Source of the DNA: Kineococcus terrestris | Lineage (GTDB): Bacteria; Actinomycetota; Actinomycetes; Actinomycetales; Kineococcaceae | NCBI RefSeq assembly: GCF_041020765.1 | Contig: NZ_JBEUEJ010000018.1 | Strand: one strand, 5' to 3' | Length of the DNA stretch: 64,000 bases | Part shown: piece by piece, positions 33,389-41,951 of the stretch | Position numbering within the stretch: the first letter of the stretch is position 1 | Layout of the letters: each line of letters begins with the position of its first letter | Made by a program: the position numbers and the translations under genes | Notes under the pieces: generated by a model | Told to the model about the DNA's origin: nothing | The model's database searches: none | What the model saw: the letters and a program-made list of their open reading frames with translations, nothing else

Positions 33389-34156
33389 TTAGGCGGTCTC
33401 AGTGGTGCCGTCGTTGCTGCCCTTCAGGGCGGCGACCGCCTTGACGTCAGCGTGCGGGATCGAGGTGACAGCCTGCTTGACGACGGTTCCGAGCTGTCGA
33501 GCCACTGGGCCGGCCAGCTCTGGACGCCTGTCGGCGACCAGTCCCAACTGTGCTTCCAGCTTGCGGGCTGCCCGCAGGAAGCTGGCACCGGCCGGGCCCG
33601 TGTAGTACGTCATGATGAGGTCGCGATCGCTGGTGAGGAAGCGGGCGTGCTCAGTGGTCGGTTGCTTCTTGCCCGTTTCCTGGTTGATCTTGGTCCGTGC
33701 GACGTCGCCGGCCTCGCAGAGGATGAACCCGAGGCTGGCGACGTGCTTTTGGACGAAGCCGCTGATCCCGACGTTCGTGAAGCCCCAGACCAGCTTCGTG
33801 AGCTCGGTCTGTGCGATTTTCTCCTCGTCGATTTGCGCGAGGCTCTGCGCGCCGGGGCCCTGCGGCAGCATCTCCTGGTAGAGCTCGAAGGCTGTCACCG
33901 ATCGTGACGCCAGCTCGCGCTTGGTGGTGACCACGTGCTTGTCCTGCATGATCTGCAGGACGGCGATCTGCAGCTGCTTCGTACTGCTGCGCACGTTGCC
34001 GTCGTCATCAGTGACGCTGTGGCCGGCCTGGATCAGCGCCTCGGCTTTGATCTTCTCGACGAGGTCTCGGTCAAGCCCCAGCTCGAGCTGGATGTGCGAG
34101 GGGGTGTCACCCTCTTCGCGTGCTCCAGAGCTGAGGTCGTCGCTGTTCGTGGGCAT
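33389..34156 (-). CDS. Hypothetical protein, operon partner of the DUF6192-like gene
   Basis: This 255-residue soluble protein starts at ATG 34156 after GAGAGGGG. It begins with an acidic low-complexity stretch, then HIQLELGLDRDLVEKIKAEAL and a helical body including LTSDRDLIMTYYTGPAGASFL. No recognised domain. It lies downstream of the restriction endonuclease with a 119-nt gap that contains a small palindrome, so it probably has its own promoter. Its place in the element suggests an accessory or regulatory role. Confidence 0.55.
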   Translation of the reverse strand: MPTNSDDLSSGAREEGDTPSHIQLELGLDRDLVEKIKAEALIQAGHSVTDDDGNVRSSTKQLQIAVLQIMQDKHVVTTKRELASRSVTAFELYQEMLPQGPGAQSLAQIDEEKIAQTELTKLVWGFTNVGISGFVQKHVASLGFILCEAGDVARTKINQETGKKQPTTEHARFLTSDRDLIMTYYTGPAGASFLRAARKLEAQLGLVADRRPELAGPVARQLGTVVKQAVTSIPHADVKAVAALKGSNDGTTETA

Positions 34157-34186
34157 GGCTAGCCCCTCTCCGCTCTGCACAGTTCA

Positions 34187-34201
34187 TCCGCACGATGCGG
34201 A
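34187..34201. promoter_or_regulatory. 15-bp palindrome upstream of the 255-residue gene
   Basis: TCCGCA-CGA-TGCGGA forms perfect 6-bp arms, 31 nt before ATG 34156 (minus strand). It could be an operator for that gene pair. Short palindromes are common in GC-rich DNA, so this is weak evidence. Confidence 0.3.
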
Positions 34202-34275
34202 CCTGGCGAGAGCAGAGCCAACGGTGCCGCCCCCGCTAGGATCCGTCAACCCCTTCCAGGGAGGAGGCGCGGGGG

Positions 34276-34983
34276 TCAGTCCAGGACGGACCTCACGTAG
34301 TCCACACGGCCCTGCACGGCCACGCGGAAGCTCCTGCCGGTGGCGGTGGCCAGTGGCTCGGCGTAGCGCACAACGCCGTCATCGCCGACGCTGGTGGTGA
34401 TGAACCAACCTGCTTGGTAGACGTTGTCGCCGACGAAGCGGCTGATCATCTGCTGGTAGCGACCGTTGTAGCTGAGGCCGTCGAAGTCGGGGTCGGTCGG
34501 GAACAGCGCCGCGGTGGAGCGGTCAGCCTTCTCCGTCTCCTCGTCCTCGCGCAGCACGAAGACGTAACCCAGCCACGGGGGCACTTCCCCGTAGGCGGCG
34601 TTCTTGCGCTGCGCCGCCCAGGTGTCGGCCCCGGTACCCAGCGCCTCTTCGAAGCGGTTGTTGTAGTTCTTGCCCACCGAGCCGACCTGGGACTTGAACT
34701 CCAGGGCCGCCACCAGGGCACCCTTGTAGCGCACCGCCAGGTCCCACTTCTTGCGCACCCGGTAGTAGCCGGGCAGGTACGGCTCGTAGGTGATGGCCGA
34801 GGCCGGCATACCGGCCTCGACGAAGATGCTCGCGACGAGGTCGCGCACGCCGTTCATGTGCCCGCCGGCGCGGGCGGCGCCACCAGCGGCGCCACCGTCG
34901 GCCAGGGCGGCGATCTGATCAGCCCGCTTGGTCCAGAACAGCGACACGGCCGCCTGAGTGGGGTCGGTGGGAACGTCAGTCAA
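34276..34983 (-). CDS. PaeR7I/XhoI-family type II restriction endonuclease
   Basis: This 235-residue enzyme starts at ATG 34983, overlapping the methyltransferase end by 8 nt. The PD-(D/E)XK site is visible: D81 in KKWDLAVRYKG and E95-x-K97 in VAALEFKSQVGS. NYNNRFEEALGTGADTWAA and WLGYVFVLREDEETEKADR continue a pattern I associate with PaeR7I, which cuts CTCGAG. The length is normal. The coupled order methyltransferase then nuclease favours protection before cutting. Sequence specificity is inferred. Confidence 0.85.
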   Translation of the reverse strand: MTDVPTDPTQAAVSLFWTKRADQIAALADGGAAGGAARAGGHMNGVRDLVASIFVEAGMPASAITYEPYLPGYYRVRKKWDLAVRYKGALVAALEFKSQVGSVGKNYNNRFEEALGTGADTWAAQRKNAAYGEVPPWLGYVFVLREDEETEKADRSTAALFPTDPDFDGLSYNGRYQQMISRFVGDNVYQAGWFITTSVGDDGVVRYAEPLATATGRSFRVAVQGRVDYVRSVLD

Positions 34984-36685
34984 GGCTCAGCACGTCCTCA
35001 TCGACTCGGTAGGCCTCGAATGAGGCGGTGGTGGCCGCCTGTACGTCCCGGGCGCGGAACGCCTGACGCAGGCGCTCTTGGACGTCCGGGGGGATGTCGC
35101 CCTGCCGCGGCACGCGGATCCGCTTGAGGTACTGACTCTGGAAGCGCAGCGTGCCCCCACGCATGCGTACCGAATAGGCCTCGATGAAGGCCTGCGCGAT
35201 GCGGCTGAGCAGCAGGCCACCAAGGACCTCCATGTCCCAACTGTCGCTGGTGACGTAGTACAGGTTGTGGTGCGGGTAGTACCCGCCCGGCTCCAATACA
35301 GGACGGATGGTCGTCTTCATGTCCTGCAGCAGCAGCTTCGGCTTAGCCGTCAGCTCGTGGTGAACCTTGTCAATGGTGCGGTACCAGCTGCCCGGTGCCT
35401 TCTTGGCCACGTGCCGACCCGTCAGCGCTGAGCCGGCAGCCTCGAAGCGCGCCCGCAGTCGTGGGTAGGCGTCGAGGTCGACCAGGTCGCCTTGCTCGTC
35501 CCAGGGGTTGAGCAGGTGATGCCCGGTCCAGGTGAACTGCCCGGTGGCGATGTCGGCGGCCATGGCCAGCGGCAGCATCCGCTCGGCTTCGGCGGCGTGA
35601 GTGTCAGTGGTGATGAAGGTTTTGTCCGCTCCGGTGGCCACTCCGATGGAGACCTTGGTGCCGCCTTCCGGGTCGTGCAGGGGGCGGAAGTTGTCGTTGA
35701 GGTGCTCGATGAGGCGAAGACGCGCCGGAGTGCCCGAGGGCCAGGATTCTGAGCCCGGGAACCAGTGCGGCAGACGGTAGGCCTGCACCTGCGGGGACTC
35801 GAAGACCTCCCCATCGCCCTTGAGCGTCCAGGCGCTCAACTCCGCAGCGTGCTCGGCGCTGAAGCCCTCATAGCACTCTGCGGCCACGACCGGCCCCTGT
35901 GCTCCACGACGCAGCACCGTGAAAGCCGGATAGGCGGCCACCGCTTGTTCGAACGCGTCCACGTCGTGCGCTTGCCAGACGGCATCCAGGGCGTAGCCGC
36001 CGCTGATCATAGAGCGCAGGCCGGCGCCGTACTGGTTGCGCATCCACCGGTCGGCGACGATAAAGCCGATTTTGCCCTGCGGCGCCAACAACCCCAAGCA
36101 GCGCTCGATGAAGCCGACGTAGACGTCCGCACGTCCGCCCATCGTGGCCCAGCGGCGCCGGTACTCGGCGGTGACGTCCACCGGCAAGTCCTCGATGCGA
36201 ATGTACGGCGGGTTGCCGATCACCACGTCAACCTTGCCGTAGAGCTCATCGTCAAGCTCGGCCAGCAGGAAATCACCCTGCCGCACCCAAGCAGCGGCCA
36301 AGTGCTGCGCCAGCGCGGTGGGAACGTCCAGCCCCGCCAGGAGTGTCAGCAGCCTTCCGCGCAGCTCCGCCACCGTGGCTGGTAGCAGCTCCCACGCCTG
36401 CACCGCGCCCTCAAGATCGCTTAGGTCCCGCCCGCGAAGCTGTGCGCTGCGCACCAGGCGCTCCACCGCTGGCAGCAGGAAGGCGCCGCCGCCAGCCGAA
36501 GGCTCCAGCAGATGCAGGGCGGCCAAGTCCCGCTCGACGGCGTAGCCGCTGAGGTCCAGCAGCGTCTCGACCACCCACCGGCGGGTGTAGACCTCGCCGT
36601 GGCTGACCCAAGCTTGCCGCGCGGCCTGCTCGACCGCCTGATCATTGGCCTGGTTGGCGACCTGTGCGACGTCCCGCTCGCTCAC
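34976..36685 (-). CDS. Adenine-specific DNA methyltransferase (M.PaeR7I-like, N6)
   Basis: This 569-residue enzyme starts at GTG 36685 (the in-frame ATG at 36754 lies in non-coding-like sequence). The SAM-binding motif I is LLEPSAGGGAFLLP (~60-71), and the catalytic motif IV is IGNPPYIRIEDLP (N158-Y161), typical of gamma-type N6-adenine methyltransferases. A C-terminal target-recognition region contains YYPHHNLYYVTSDS and RFQSQYLKRIRVP. It modifies the site recognised by the following nuclease. There is no weak Shine-Dalgarno match close to the start, so the start may shift by a few codons. Confidence 0.9.
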   Translation of the reverse strand: MSERDVAQVANQANDQAVEQAARQAWVSHGEVYTRRWVVETLLDLSGYAVERDLAALHLLEPSAGGGAFLLPAVERLVRSAQLRGRDLSDLEGAVQAWELLPATVAELRGRLLTLLAGLDVPTALAQHLAAAWVRQGDFLLAELDDELYGKVDVVIGNPPYIRIEDLPVDVTAEYRRRWATMGGRADVYVGFIERCLGLLAPQGKIGFIVADRWMRNQYGAGLRSMISGGYALDAVWQAHDVDAFEQAVAAYPAFTVLRRGAQGPVVAAECYEGFSAEHAAELSAWTLKGDGEVFESPQVQAYRLPHWFPGSESWPSGTPARLRLIEHLNDNFRPLHDPEGGTKVSIGVATGADKTFITTDTHAAEAERMLPLAMAADIATGQFTWTGHHLLNPWDEQGDLVDLDAYPRLRARFEAAGSALTGRHVAKKAPGSWYRTIDKVHHELTAKPKLLLQDMKTTIRPVLEPGGYYPHHNLYYVTSDSWDMEVLGGLLLSRIAQAFIEAYSVRMRGGTLRFQSQYLKRIRVPRQGDIPPDVQERLRQAFRARDVQAATTASFEAYRVDEDVLSLD

Positions 36686-36836
36686 GAGCCGCAGCCTAGG
36701 GCGCGCCGGTGACAGCGCTGAGCTGACGCGCCAGCACCAAGCCGACGCAGACATTCAGATCTACTGCGTCCACCAACTGGGTGACCAGGAGGTGTTAGAG
36801 GTTGAGTGTCACGTCAGTCAACTCGATAGGAGGTCT

Positions 36837-37259
36837 GTGAGCATCGAACTGGAAGCCACTATTCGCCATGGTCGGTATGAAGCTCGCCTCACTGTCGGCG
36901 TGCAAGGTCGACTGAGGTGGTCATTGCCCGGACCGGACCTTCGGTACCGCTGGGGCTCCGGATCGGTGCAACTTGCCCAAGTGCCCCGCTTCAAAGAGCA
37001 ACTTGTCAAAGCCTATGGCGAGCTGGTGGAGCTGCGGAAGGTGGCGCCTACCGGAGTAGAGATGAGAAAGATCATCGCGCCTGACGGCCGAAAGTTCAGC
37101 ATCGCCGTAGGTGGCTACTCCGAGGGATTGGCCGTCTTCCCCGACAGCGAAAATTCCTACCAGTGTCGCATTAAAACCGACCAAGATCTCGATGCATTTC
37201 TAGCACTTCTCGACAAAGCCATGGACATGAATATCAAACTGAGCGCTCACGTCTTGTAG
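36837..37259 (+). CDS. Hypothetical protein next to the transposon insertion
   Basis: This 140-residue protein starts at GTG 36837, three bases after AGGAGG. It reads SIELEATIRHGRYEARLTVG followed by RYRWGSGSVQLAQVPRFKEQL and a C-terminal KTDQDLDAFLALLDKAM. No family is recognised. It is divergent from the methyltransferase gene. The transposon's target duplication begins 11 nt after the stop, so the gene itself is intact. Confidence 0.55.
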   Translation: MSIELEATIRHGRYEARLTVGVQGRLRWSLPGPDLRYRWGSGSVQLAQVPRFKEQLVKAYGELVELRKVAPTGVEMRKIIAPDGRKFSIAVGGYSEGLAVFPDSENSYQCRIKTDQDLDAFLALLDKAMDMNIKLSAHVL

Positions 37260-37278
37260 GCCTACGGCACTTCAAAAC

Positions 37279-37304
37279 GGCTCTTCGGATCTGCGGGTGG
37301 GTAG
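37279..37304 (+). repeat. Left terminal inverted repeat of the ISL3-type transposon
   Basis: Twenty-six bases beginning GGCTCTTCGGATCT and continuing GCGGGTGGGTAG. The transposase stop codon lies two bases further in. The 8-bp direct repeat TTCAAAAC is immediately outside (37271-37278). Confidence 0.93.
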
Positions 37305-37305
37305 C

Positions 37306-38724
37306 TCAACCTGACCCGCGCCGTCGTCGTCGCCAGGGTCGGGTGCCGTCAGCGGCGAGCAAGATGCGGATGCGGTAATTGCTGAAGTTGCGGAACCCAT
37401 GCGCCAAGCGGCGGGTCTTCTCGATGATGAGGTTGATGGCCTCAGTTCCGCCGTTGCTAATCCCGTTGCGGTGCGGGTCGTCGTCGAAGTAGGCCAGCAC
37501 CTCCGCCCGCCACGACCGCAGCGTCCGTCCGAGGCGAGCGATCTTGGGGATCGGGCAGCGGTGGAATGAGTCGAGCACTCGCTCGGCGATCGTTCGACCC
37601 GAGGCCGGTGATGGGGCGTGGAACATTGAGCGGAGATCCTGGTAAGCGTGCCAGGCCACGGTGACCTCCAGTTCGGGGTCGCCGGCCTGCAGTGCGGCCT
37701 CGAGGCGGGCCCGCCCGCGGTCGGTGAGGTTCTCCCGGGCGGTCGTCAGCAGTCGCCGGATCCGGTACAGCGGGTCGTTCTTGTGCCCGCACCGGCCCAA
37801 GGTGGCCTGCTGGACGCGGCGGCGGACCTCGTCCATCGCGGTGGAGGCGAGCTTCACCACGTGGAAGGCGTCCAGGACCGTGACGGTGCCGTCAGGTAGT
37901 TCGCTGCGGATGGCGTTGGCGTAGCCGCGGAAGGGGTCCAGCGCGGCGTGGGTGATGCCGTCGACGAACTCGCGGGTCTGCTGACGGATCCAGGTGGCGT
38001 AGACCGGCCCAGAGCGGCCGAGGGTGACGTCGAGCAGACGGGCGTGGACTTGGTCGTGCTCATCGCGGGTGAGGTCGACGATGGAGGTGGCGGCCCGGTC
38101 GCGGTGTCGGGCCGAGGGGCGCCAGATGTGCTCATCGACACCGAGGGTGTCGACCCCAGCCAGGCGCGCTGAGCGCGCTGGTGCAGCGTCCAGGTCGTCG
38201 GCGGCGTGAGCGCGGATGGCGTTCATCAGGGTGTGCCAGTCCACGCCCAGCTGGCGGGCGAGGGCGGAGGCGGTGGAGTCGTCCCAGCGCAGCGTCTGCA
38301 CCGCCCAAGCGACGGCTCGAAGGGTGAGCTTCGCCCGCACCGGCAGGGCGGGATGCTCTTCAGACCAGACGCCGGCGGGGCAACGTGGTTCACGACAGCG
38401 CCAGCGCCGCTTGCGCCAGATCAGCTGCACTGGGGCGCCGAAGGCGGGCGCGTCGGCGAGGCGGTGCTCGCGGCGACCGTGATCGGCGGCGAGGACCCCG
38501 CAGCGCTGGCACGCCACGATGGAAGGCGGGTCGGTCTGGATCGTCAGACGCAGCAGCCCGCGCGGGTGCTCGGCGTCAGCGTTGGGCGCGAAGCGATCAA
38601 TGGCGAGCAGATGCAAGCCTGCCAGCCCCAGCAGCTCGTCTGCGACAGGGCACGAGGCGAAGAGATGCTCACGGGCCTGCTCACGGGCGTGCTCGGAGGT
38701 GGACCAGTGACAGGCGGAGGGCAT
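37306..38724 (-). CDS. ISL3-family transposase
   Basis: This 472-residue transposase starts at ATG 38724. The N-terminal zinc-binding region has CQRCGVLAADHG and CREPRCPAGVW. The DDE core includes AGVDTLGVDEHIWRPS (first Asp), VTVLDAFHVVKLA (second Asp) and NGISNGGTEAINLIIEKTRRLAHGFRNFSNYRIRILLA (Glu region), all typical of ISL3. The frame is complete with no stops, so the element may still be active. It is divergent from the cargo operon. Confidence 0.95.
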   Translation of the reverse strand: MPSACHWSTSEHAREQAREHLFASCPVADELLGLAGLHLLAIDRFAPNADAEHPRGLLRLTIQTDPPSIVACQRCGVLAADHGRREHRLADAPAFGAPVQLIWRKRRWRCREPRCPAGVWSEEHPALPVRAKLTLRAVAWAVQTLRWDDSTASALARQLGVDWHTLMNAIRAHAADDLDAAPARSARLAGVDTLGVDEHIWRPSARHRDRAATSIVDLTRDEHDQVHARLLDVTLGRSGPVYATWIRQQTREFVDGITHAALDPFRGYANAIRSELPDGTVTVLDAFHVVKLASTAMDEVRRRVQQATLGRCGHKNDPLYRIRRLLTTARENLTDRGRARLEAALQAGDPELEVTVAWHAYQDLRSMFHAPSPASGRTIAERVLDSFHRCPIPKIARLGRTLRSWRAEVLAYFDDDPHRNGISNGGTEAINLIIEKTRRLAHGFRNFSNYRIRILLAADGTRPWRRRRRGSG

Positions 38725-38832
38725 GGGCGAGCCGTTCGTGGTGGGCCATTGACATCGAGTGAGCAGGTGGGTCAGCTGGTCGGTGTCGCGCCGGGCGAGG
38801 CACGCGGGAATGATCTGGCGGACGAGACGTTA

Positions 38833-38846
38833 TACCCCCCGGGGTA
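38833..38846 (+). promoter_or_regulatory. CsoR/CstR-type operator before the repressor gene
   Basis: TACCCC-CC-GGGGTA is a perfect palindrome of the G/C-tract type bound by CsoR-family repressors. It lies 31 nt before the repressor ATG at 38878. A second copy, 12 of 14 bases identical, precedes the dioxygenase gene at 39659. Confidence 0.75.
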
Positions 38847-38877
38847 CCTGCCGATGGGACCCGCAGAGGAGACGACC

Positions 38878-39147
38878 ATGGACGTGGACACCAGCCAGCT
38901 GACCGACGTGGTCGCGCGGCTCAAGCGAGCTCAGGGCCAAATCGGCGGCATCATCAAGATGATCGAGGACGGACGAGACTGCTCCGACGTCGTCACCCAG
39001 GTCGCCGCGGTGTCCCGAGCCCTGGACCGCGCCGGTTTCAAGATCATATCCACCGGGATGCGCCAGTGCATGATCGCCGAACGCGACGGTACCGAGCGTC
39101 CCCTCACCGACGCCGAACTGGAGAAGCTCTTCCTCTCCCTGGCCTGA
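38878..39147 (+). CDS. CsoR-family repressor of the CstR (persulfide-sensing) type
   Basis: This 89-residue DUF156 protein starts at ATG 38878, two codon-lengths after GAGGAGAC. The family core is RLKRAQGQIGGIIKMIEDGRDC. Two cysteines occur, C35 and C64, at the positions conserved in both CsoR and CstR. The copper-ligand His expected four residues before C64 is Gly60. Lack of that His with both Cys retained is the CstR pattern, in which persulfide links the two cysteines and lifts repression. Two matching operators and a sulfur operon downstream support this. CstR-like function is inference. Confidence 0.87.
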   Translation: MDVDTSQLTDVVARLKRAQGQIGGIIKMIEDGRDCSDVVTQVAAVSRALDRAGFKIISTGMRQCMIAERDGTERPLTDAELEKLFLSLA

Positions 39148-39306
39148 GCAGCCGGGGCGAGCTGTACACGCCCACGCTTACCGCCTGCGCGGCCCTTCCC
39201 CATGCTGGTGGGTGCTCTGCACGTCAGGCACCCACCAGGAGGACGCAGGAACTGCAGCACCACCCGAGCACCGAGCACACTCGACGCCCCTGAGGAGCAC
39301 CGAACC

Positions 39307-39624
39307 ATGGACGCCAAGACCACCCACGACCGCCTGGACGAGGTCACCGTCGTCGACGTGCGCGAGGACGAGGAGTGGGCCGCCGGCCACATCGCCGGCG
39401 CCGTGCACGTCCCCCTGGGCCAGCTCGAGACCCGCCTCGGCGAGCTCGACCCCGCCCAGCACCTCGTCACCACCTGCCGCAGCGGCAAGCGCAGCGCCAA
39501 GGCGCACGCCCTGCTCACCGCCGCCGGCCGCCGGGTCGACGACCTCGAGGGCGGCGTGCAGGCCTGGCAGAGCGCCGGCCTGCCCCTCACCACCGACGAC
39601 GGGCGCCCCGGCACCGTCGCCTGA
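39307..39624 (+). CDS. Single-domain rhodanese
   Basis: This 105-residue sulfurtransferase starts at ATG 39307, after GAGGAGCACCGAACC. The rhodanese fold has VVDVREDEEWAAGHIAGAVHVPLGQL and active-site loop TTCRSGKRSAKAHA with catalytic C57. The C-terminal phrase DLEGGVQAWQSAGLPL is typical of single-domain GlpE/PspE-like rhodaneses. It moves sulfane sulfur between acceptors such as low-molecular-weight thiols. It is the first enzyme after the CstR-like repressor. Confidence 0.93.
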   Translation: MDAKTTHDRLDEVTVVDVREDEEWAAGHIAGAVHVPLGQLETRLGELDPAQHLVTTCRSGKRSAKAHALLTAAGRRVDDLEGGVQAWQSAGLPLTTDDGRPGTVA

Positions 39625-39658
39625 CACCCCGCCACCCCTCATCCATTTCACTTACGTA

Positions 39659-39672
39659 TACCCTACGGGGTA
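39659..39672 (+). promoter_or_regulatory. Second CsoR/CstR-type operator, before the dioxygenase gene
   Basis: TACCCTACGGGGTA differs from the site at 38833 at two central bases. It ends 17 nt before the GTG at 39690 and overlaps TACGTATA, which could be part of a promoter. Two operators imply that the repressor controls itself and the enzyme genes separately. Confidence 0.7.
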
Positions 39673-39689
39673 GGGAACCGGAGACTTCC

Positions 39690-41132
39690 GTGAGCACGGA
39701 GCAGCAGACCCAGCCGCAGGACCAGCGCCCGATCGAGGTCGTCACCATCGAGACCACGAGCCTGGGCGACCGCAGCTACCTGGCCACCGACGGCACCACC
39801 GCCGTCGTCGTCGACCCCCAGCGCGACATCGACCGCGTCCTGGACCTTCTCGCCCGCCTGGACGTGCGCCTGACCCACGTCGTCGAGACCCACGTGCACA
39901 ACGACTACGTCACCGGCGGCCTGGAACTGGCGCGCACCACCGGCGCGCACTACGTCCTGCCCGAGCACAGCCACGTCGAGTTCGAGCACACCGAGGTCGC
40001 CGACGGCGACGAGCTGGACGCCGGCGCCTTCGCCGTGCGGGCCATCCACACCCCCGGGCACACCCACCACCACACCAGCTACGTCCTGATCAACACCACC
40101 GACGACGGCGAGCAGGTGGTGGAGGCCGTGTTCACCGGCGGCTCGATGCTCTACGGCTCCACCGGCCGCACCGACCTCGTCTCCCCCGACGACACCCTGG
40201 AACTGACCCGCGCCCAGTTCCGCTCCGCCCGACGCCTGGTCGCCGAACTGCCCGCCGACGCCGCGGTCTACCCCACCCACGGCTTCGGCAGCTTCTGCTC
40301 GGCCACCCCCACCACCGGAGACGCCTCCACCATCGGCGAGCAGGCCGCCACCAACCCGGCCCTGACCCAGGACGAGCAGACCTACGTCGACACCCTGCTG
40401 GCCGGTCTCGACGCCTTCCCCGCCTACTACGCCCACATGGGGCAGGCCAACCGCCGCGGCCCCGCCCCGGTCGACCTGTCGATGCCCGAGCCCGTCGAGC
40501 CGGGCGAGGTGCGCCGGCGCATCGACGGCGGGGAGTGGGTGGTGGACCTGCGCGAGCGCACCGCCTTCGCCGCCGGCCACCTGGCCGGCTCCTACGGCTT
40601 CGAGCTGTCGGACAACTTCGTCACCTACTTGGGCTGGCTGTACCACTACGGCACCCCGCTCACGCTGATCGGGGAGAACGAGGAGCAGGTCCTGCGCGCC
40701 CGCCGCGAGCTGGTCCGCATCGGCATCGACCACCTCGCCGGGGCGGCCACCGGGGACGTCGAGACCCTCGCCGGCGGGCAGCCGCTGCGCTCCTACCGGG
40801 TCAGCGACTTCGCCGGCCTGGCCGCGCGGATGACGCAGGGCCCGGTGCAGGTCCTGGACGCGCGTCGCAACGACGAACGCGCCAAGGGCGGGGTCCGCGG
40901 TTCGCAGCACATCCCCTTGCACCAGCTGAACGAACGCCTCGACGAAGTCCCGCAGGGCGAGGTGTGGGTGTACTGCGGCTCCGGCTACCGCGCCTCTATC
41001 GCCGCCTCCGTCCTGGACCGCCCGGGGCGCGAGGTCGTCCTGGTCAACGACTCCTACGGCAACGCCGCGCAGGCCGGGGTGGAAGACGAGCGGCCCACCG
41101 AAGGTGCGGGCGCCCCCGCCGCGCAGTCCTGA
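39690..41132 (+). CDS. Persulfide dioxygenase-rhodanese fusion (CstB/BLH-like)
   Basis: This 480-residue protein starts at GTG 39690 with a GGAG site upstream. Residues ~15-260 are a metallo-beta-lactamase-type persulfide dioxygenase: VETHVHNDYVTGG (H68, H70, D72), IHTPGHTHHHTSYVL, and THGFGSFCSA. The C-terminal part has two rhodanese-like regions: VVDLRERTAFAAGHLAGSYGF, which lacks the catalytic Cys, and a final one with YCGSGYRAS that keeps it. Such enzymes oxidise glutathione- or bacillithiol-type persulfide to sulfite. It fits the CstR-like control and the TauE-type exporter. Confidence 0.93.
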   Translation: MSTEQQTQPQDQRPIEVVTIETTSLGDRSYLATDGTTAVVVDPQRDIDRVLDLLARLDVRLTHVVETHVHNDYVTGGLELARTTGAHYVLPEHSHVEFEHTEVADGDELDAGAFAVRAIHTPGHTHHHTSYVLINTTDDGEQVVEAVFTGGSMLYGSTGRTDLVSPDDTLELTRAQFRSARRLVAELPADAAVYPTHGFGSFCSATPTTGDASTIGEQAATNPALTQDEQTYVDTLLAGLDAFPAYYAHMGQANRRGPAPVDLSMPEPVEPGEVRRRIDGGEWVVDLRERTAFAAGHLAGSYGFELSDNFVTYLGWLYHYGTPLTLIGENEEQVLRARRELVRIGIDHLAGAATGDVETLAGGQPLRSYRVSDFAGLAARMTQGPVQVLDARRNDERAKGGVRGSQHIPLHQLNERLDEVPQGEVWVYCGSGYRASIAASVLDRPGREVVLVNDSYGNAAQAGVEDERPTEGAGAPAAQS

Positions 41133-41191
41133 CTCCAGCTGCACCGCAGCACCACTTCATCACCCACCATCTGATTTTCTGCAGGAGAATC

Positions 41192-41869
41192 ATGAGCACC
41201 ACTACCGGCACCACGAGTACGAGCACGCCTGATCGCGTCGATGCCACCACGCTGAGCAGCTGGCTGGGCCAGCCTGACGCCGTCACGGTCCTCGACGTGC
41301 GCAGCCCTGGGGAGTTCGAGGCCATGCACATCGCCGGCTCCTACAACGTGCCGCTGCAGATGCTCGGCGAGCACGCCGCCGCCTTCGCAGCCCGCCTGGC
41401 CCACCACGAGGACCACCAGGTCGTCCTGGTGTGCCAGTCCGGGGCCCGAGCCACCCAGGCCCGCCAGCGCCTGGCTGGAGTGGGGGCAGCCAACCTGCAC
41501 GTCCTGGACGGCGGAGTGCCCTCCTACGCCGCCGCCGGTGGTGAGGTCGTGCGCGGGGCCGGGCGCTGGGCCATGGACCGCCAGGTCCGCCTGGTCGCCG
41601 GGTCCATCGTGCTGGCCTCCACCCTCGCCAGCCTCGCCGCGCCCAAGGCCCGCTTCCTCGCCGGTGGCATCGGTGCGGGCCTGACCTACTCGGCGCTGTC
41701 CAACAGCTGCGCCATGGCCACCATGCTGGGCAAGCTGCCGTACAACCGTGGCCCGAAGAACCCCGACGTGGCCCAGGTCATCGAGCAGCTGCCCGCTTCG
41801 GCCACCCCGCAGGACAGCACCCCCCAGGACAGCACCCCCCAGGACAGCGCACCGGGCAGTCGGGCGTGA
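41192..41869 (+). CDS. Rhodanese with membrane (DUF2892-like) tail
   Basis: This 225-residue protein starts at ATG 41192 after GCAGGAGAA. The rhodanese domain (residues ~17-118) has VLDVRSPGEFEAMHIAGSYNVPL and active-site VCQSGARATQA with C81. Then WAMDRQVRLVAGSIVLAS, with two hydrophobic helices and SNSCAMATMLGKLPYN, matches the DUF2892 membrane module often fused to rhodaneses. The last ~20 residues hold a perfect STPQD tandem repeat. It probably delivers sulfur at the membrane near the exporter that follows. Confidence 0.92.
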   Translation: MSTTTGTTSTSTPDRVDATTLSSWLGQPDAVTVLDVRSPGEFEAMHIAGSYNVPLQMLGEHAAAFAARLAHHEDHQVVLVCQSGARATQARQRLAGVGAANLHVLDGGVPSYAAAGGEVVRGAGRWAMDRQVRLVAGSIVLASTLASLAAPKARFLAGGIGAGLTYSALSNSCAMATMLGKLPYNRGPKNPDVAQVIEQLPASATPQDSTPQDSTPQDSAPGSRA

Positions 41870-41951
41870 GCGCAACCGCGCACCACCCCACCACTGCTGC
41901 GAGCAGCTATGCCGGGGACCACCTGGCTGAGGCTGTTCGGGGTGGTGCGCG

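Noticed and set aside
37306..38724. Interpreting the ISL3 transposase as a simple insertion sequence next to host sulfur genes
   Set aside because: No matching inverted repeat or TTCAAAAC copy was seen between the transposase and the cargo. The only partner end with the duplication is at 44051-44084, beyond the NiCoT gene.
8661..39429. Avoidance of CTCGAG as support for the PaeR7I assignment
   Set aside because: CTCGAG occurs at several places in both the chromosome and the element, so no avoidance can be claimed.
41800..41866. CRISPR-like or regulatory repeat at the end of the rhodanese-DUF2892 gene
   Set aside because: The short tandem repeat is in frame and encodes STPQD units at the protein C-terminus; there are no spacers.
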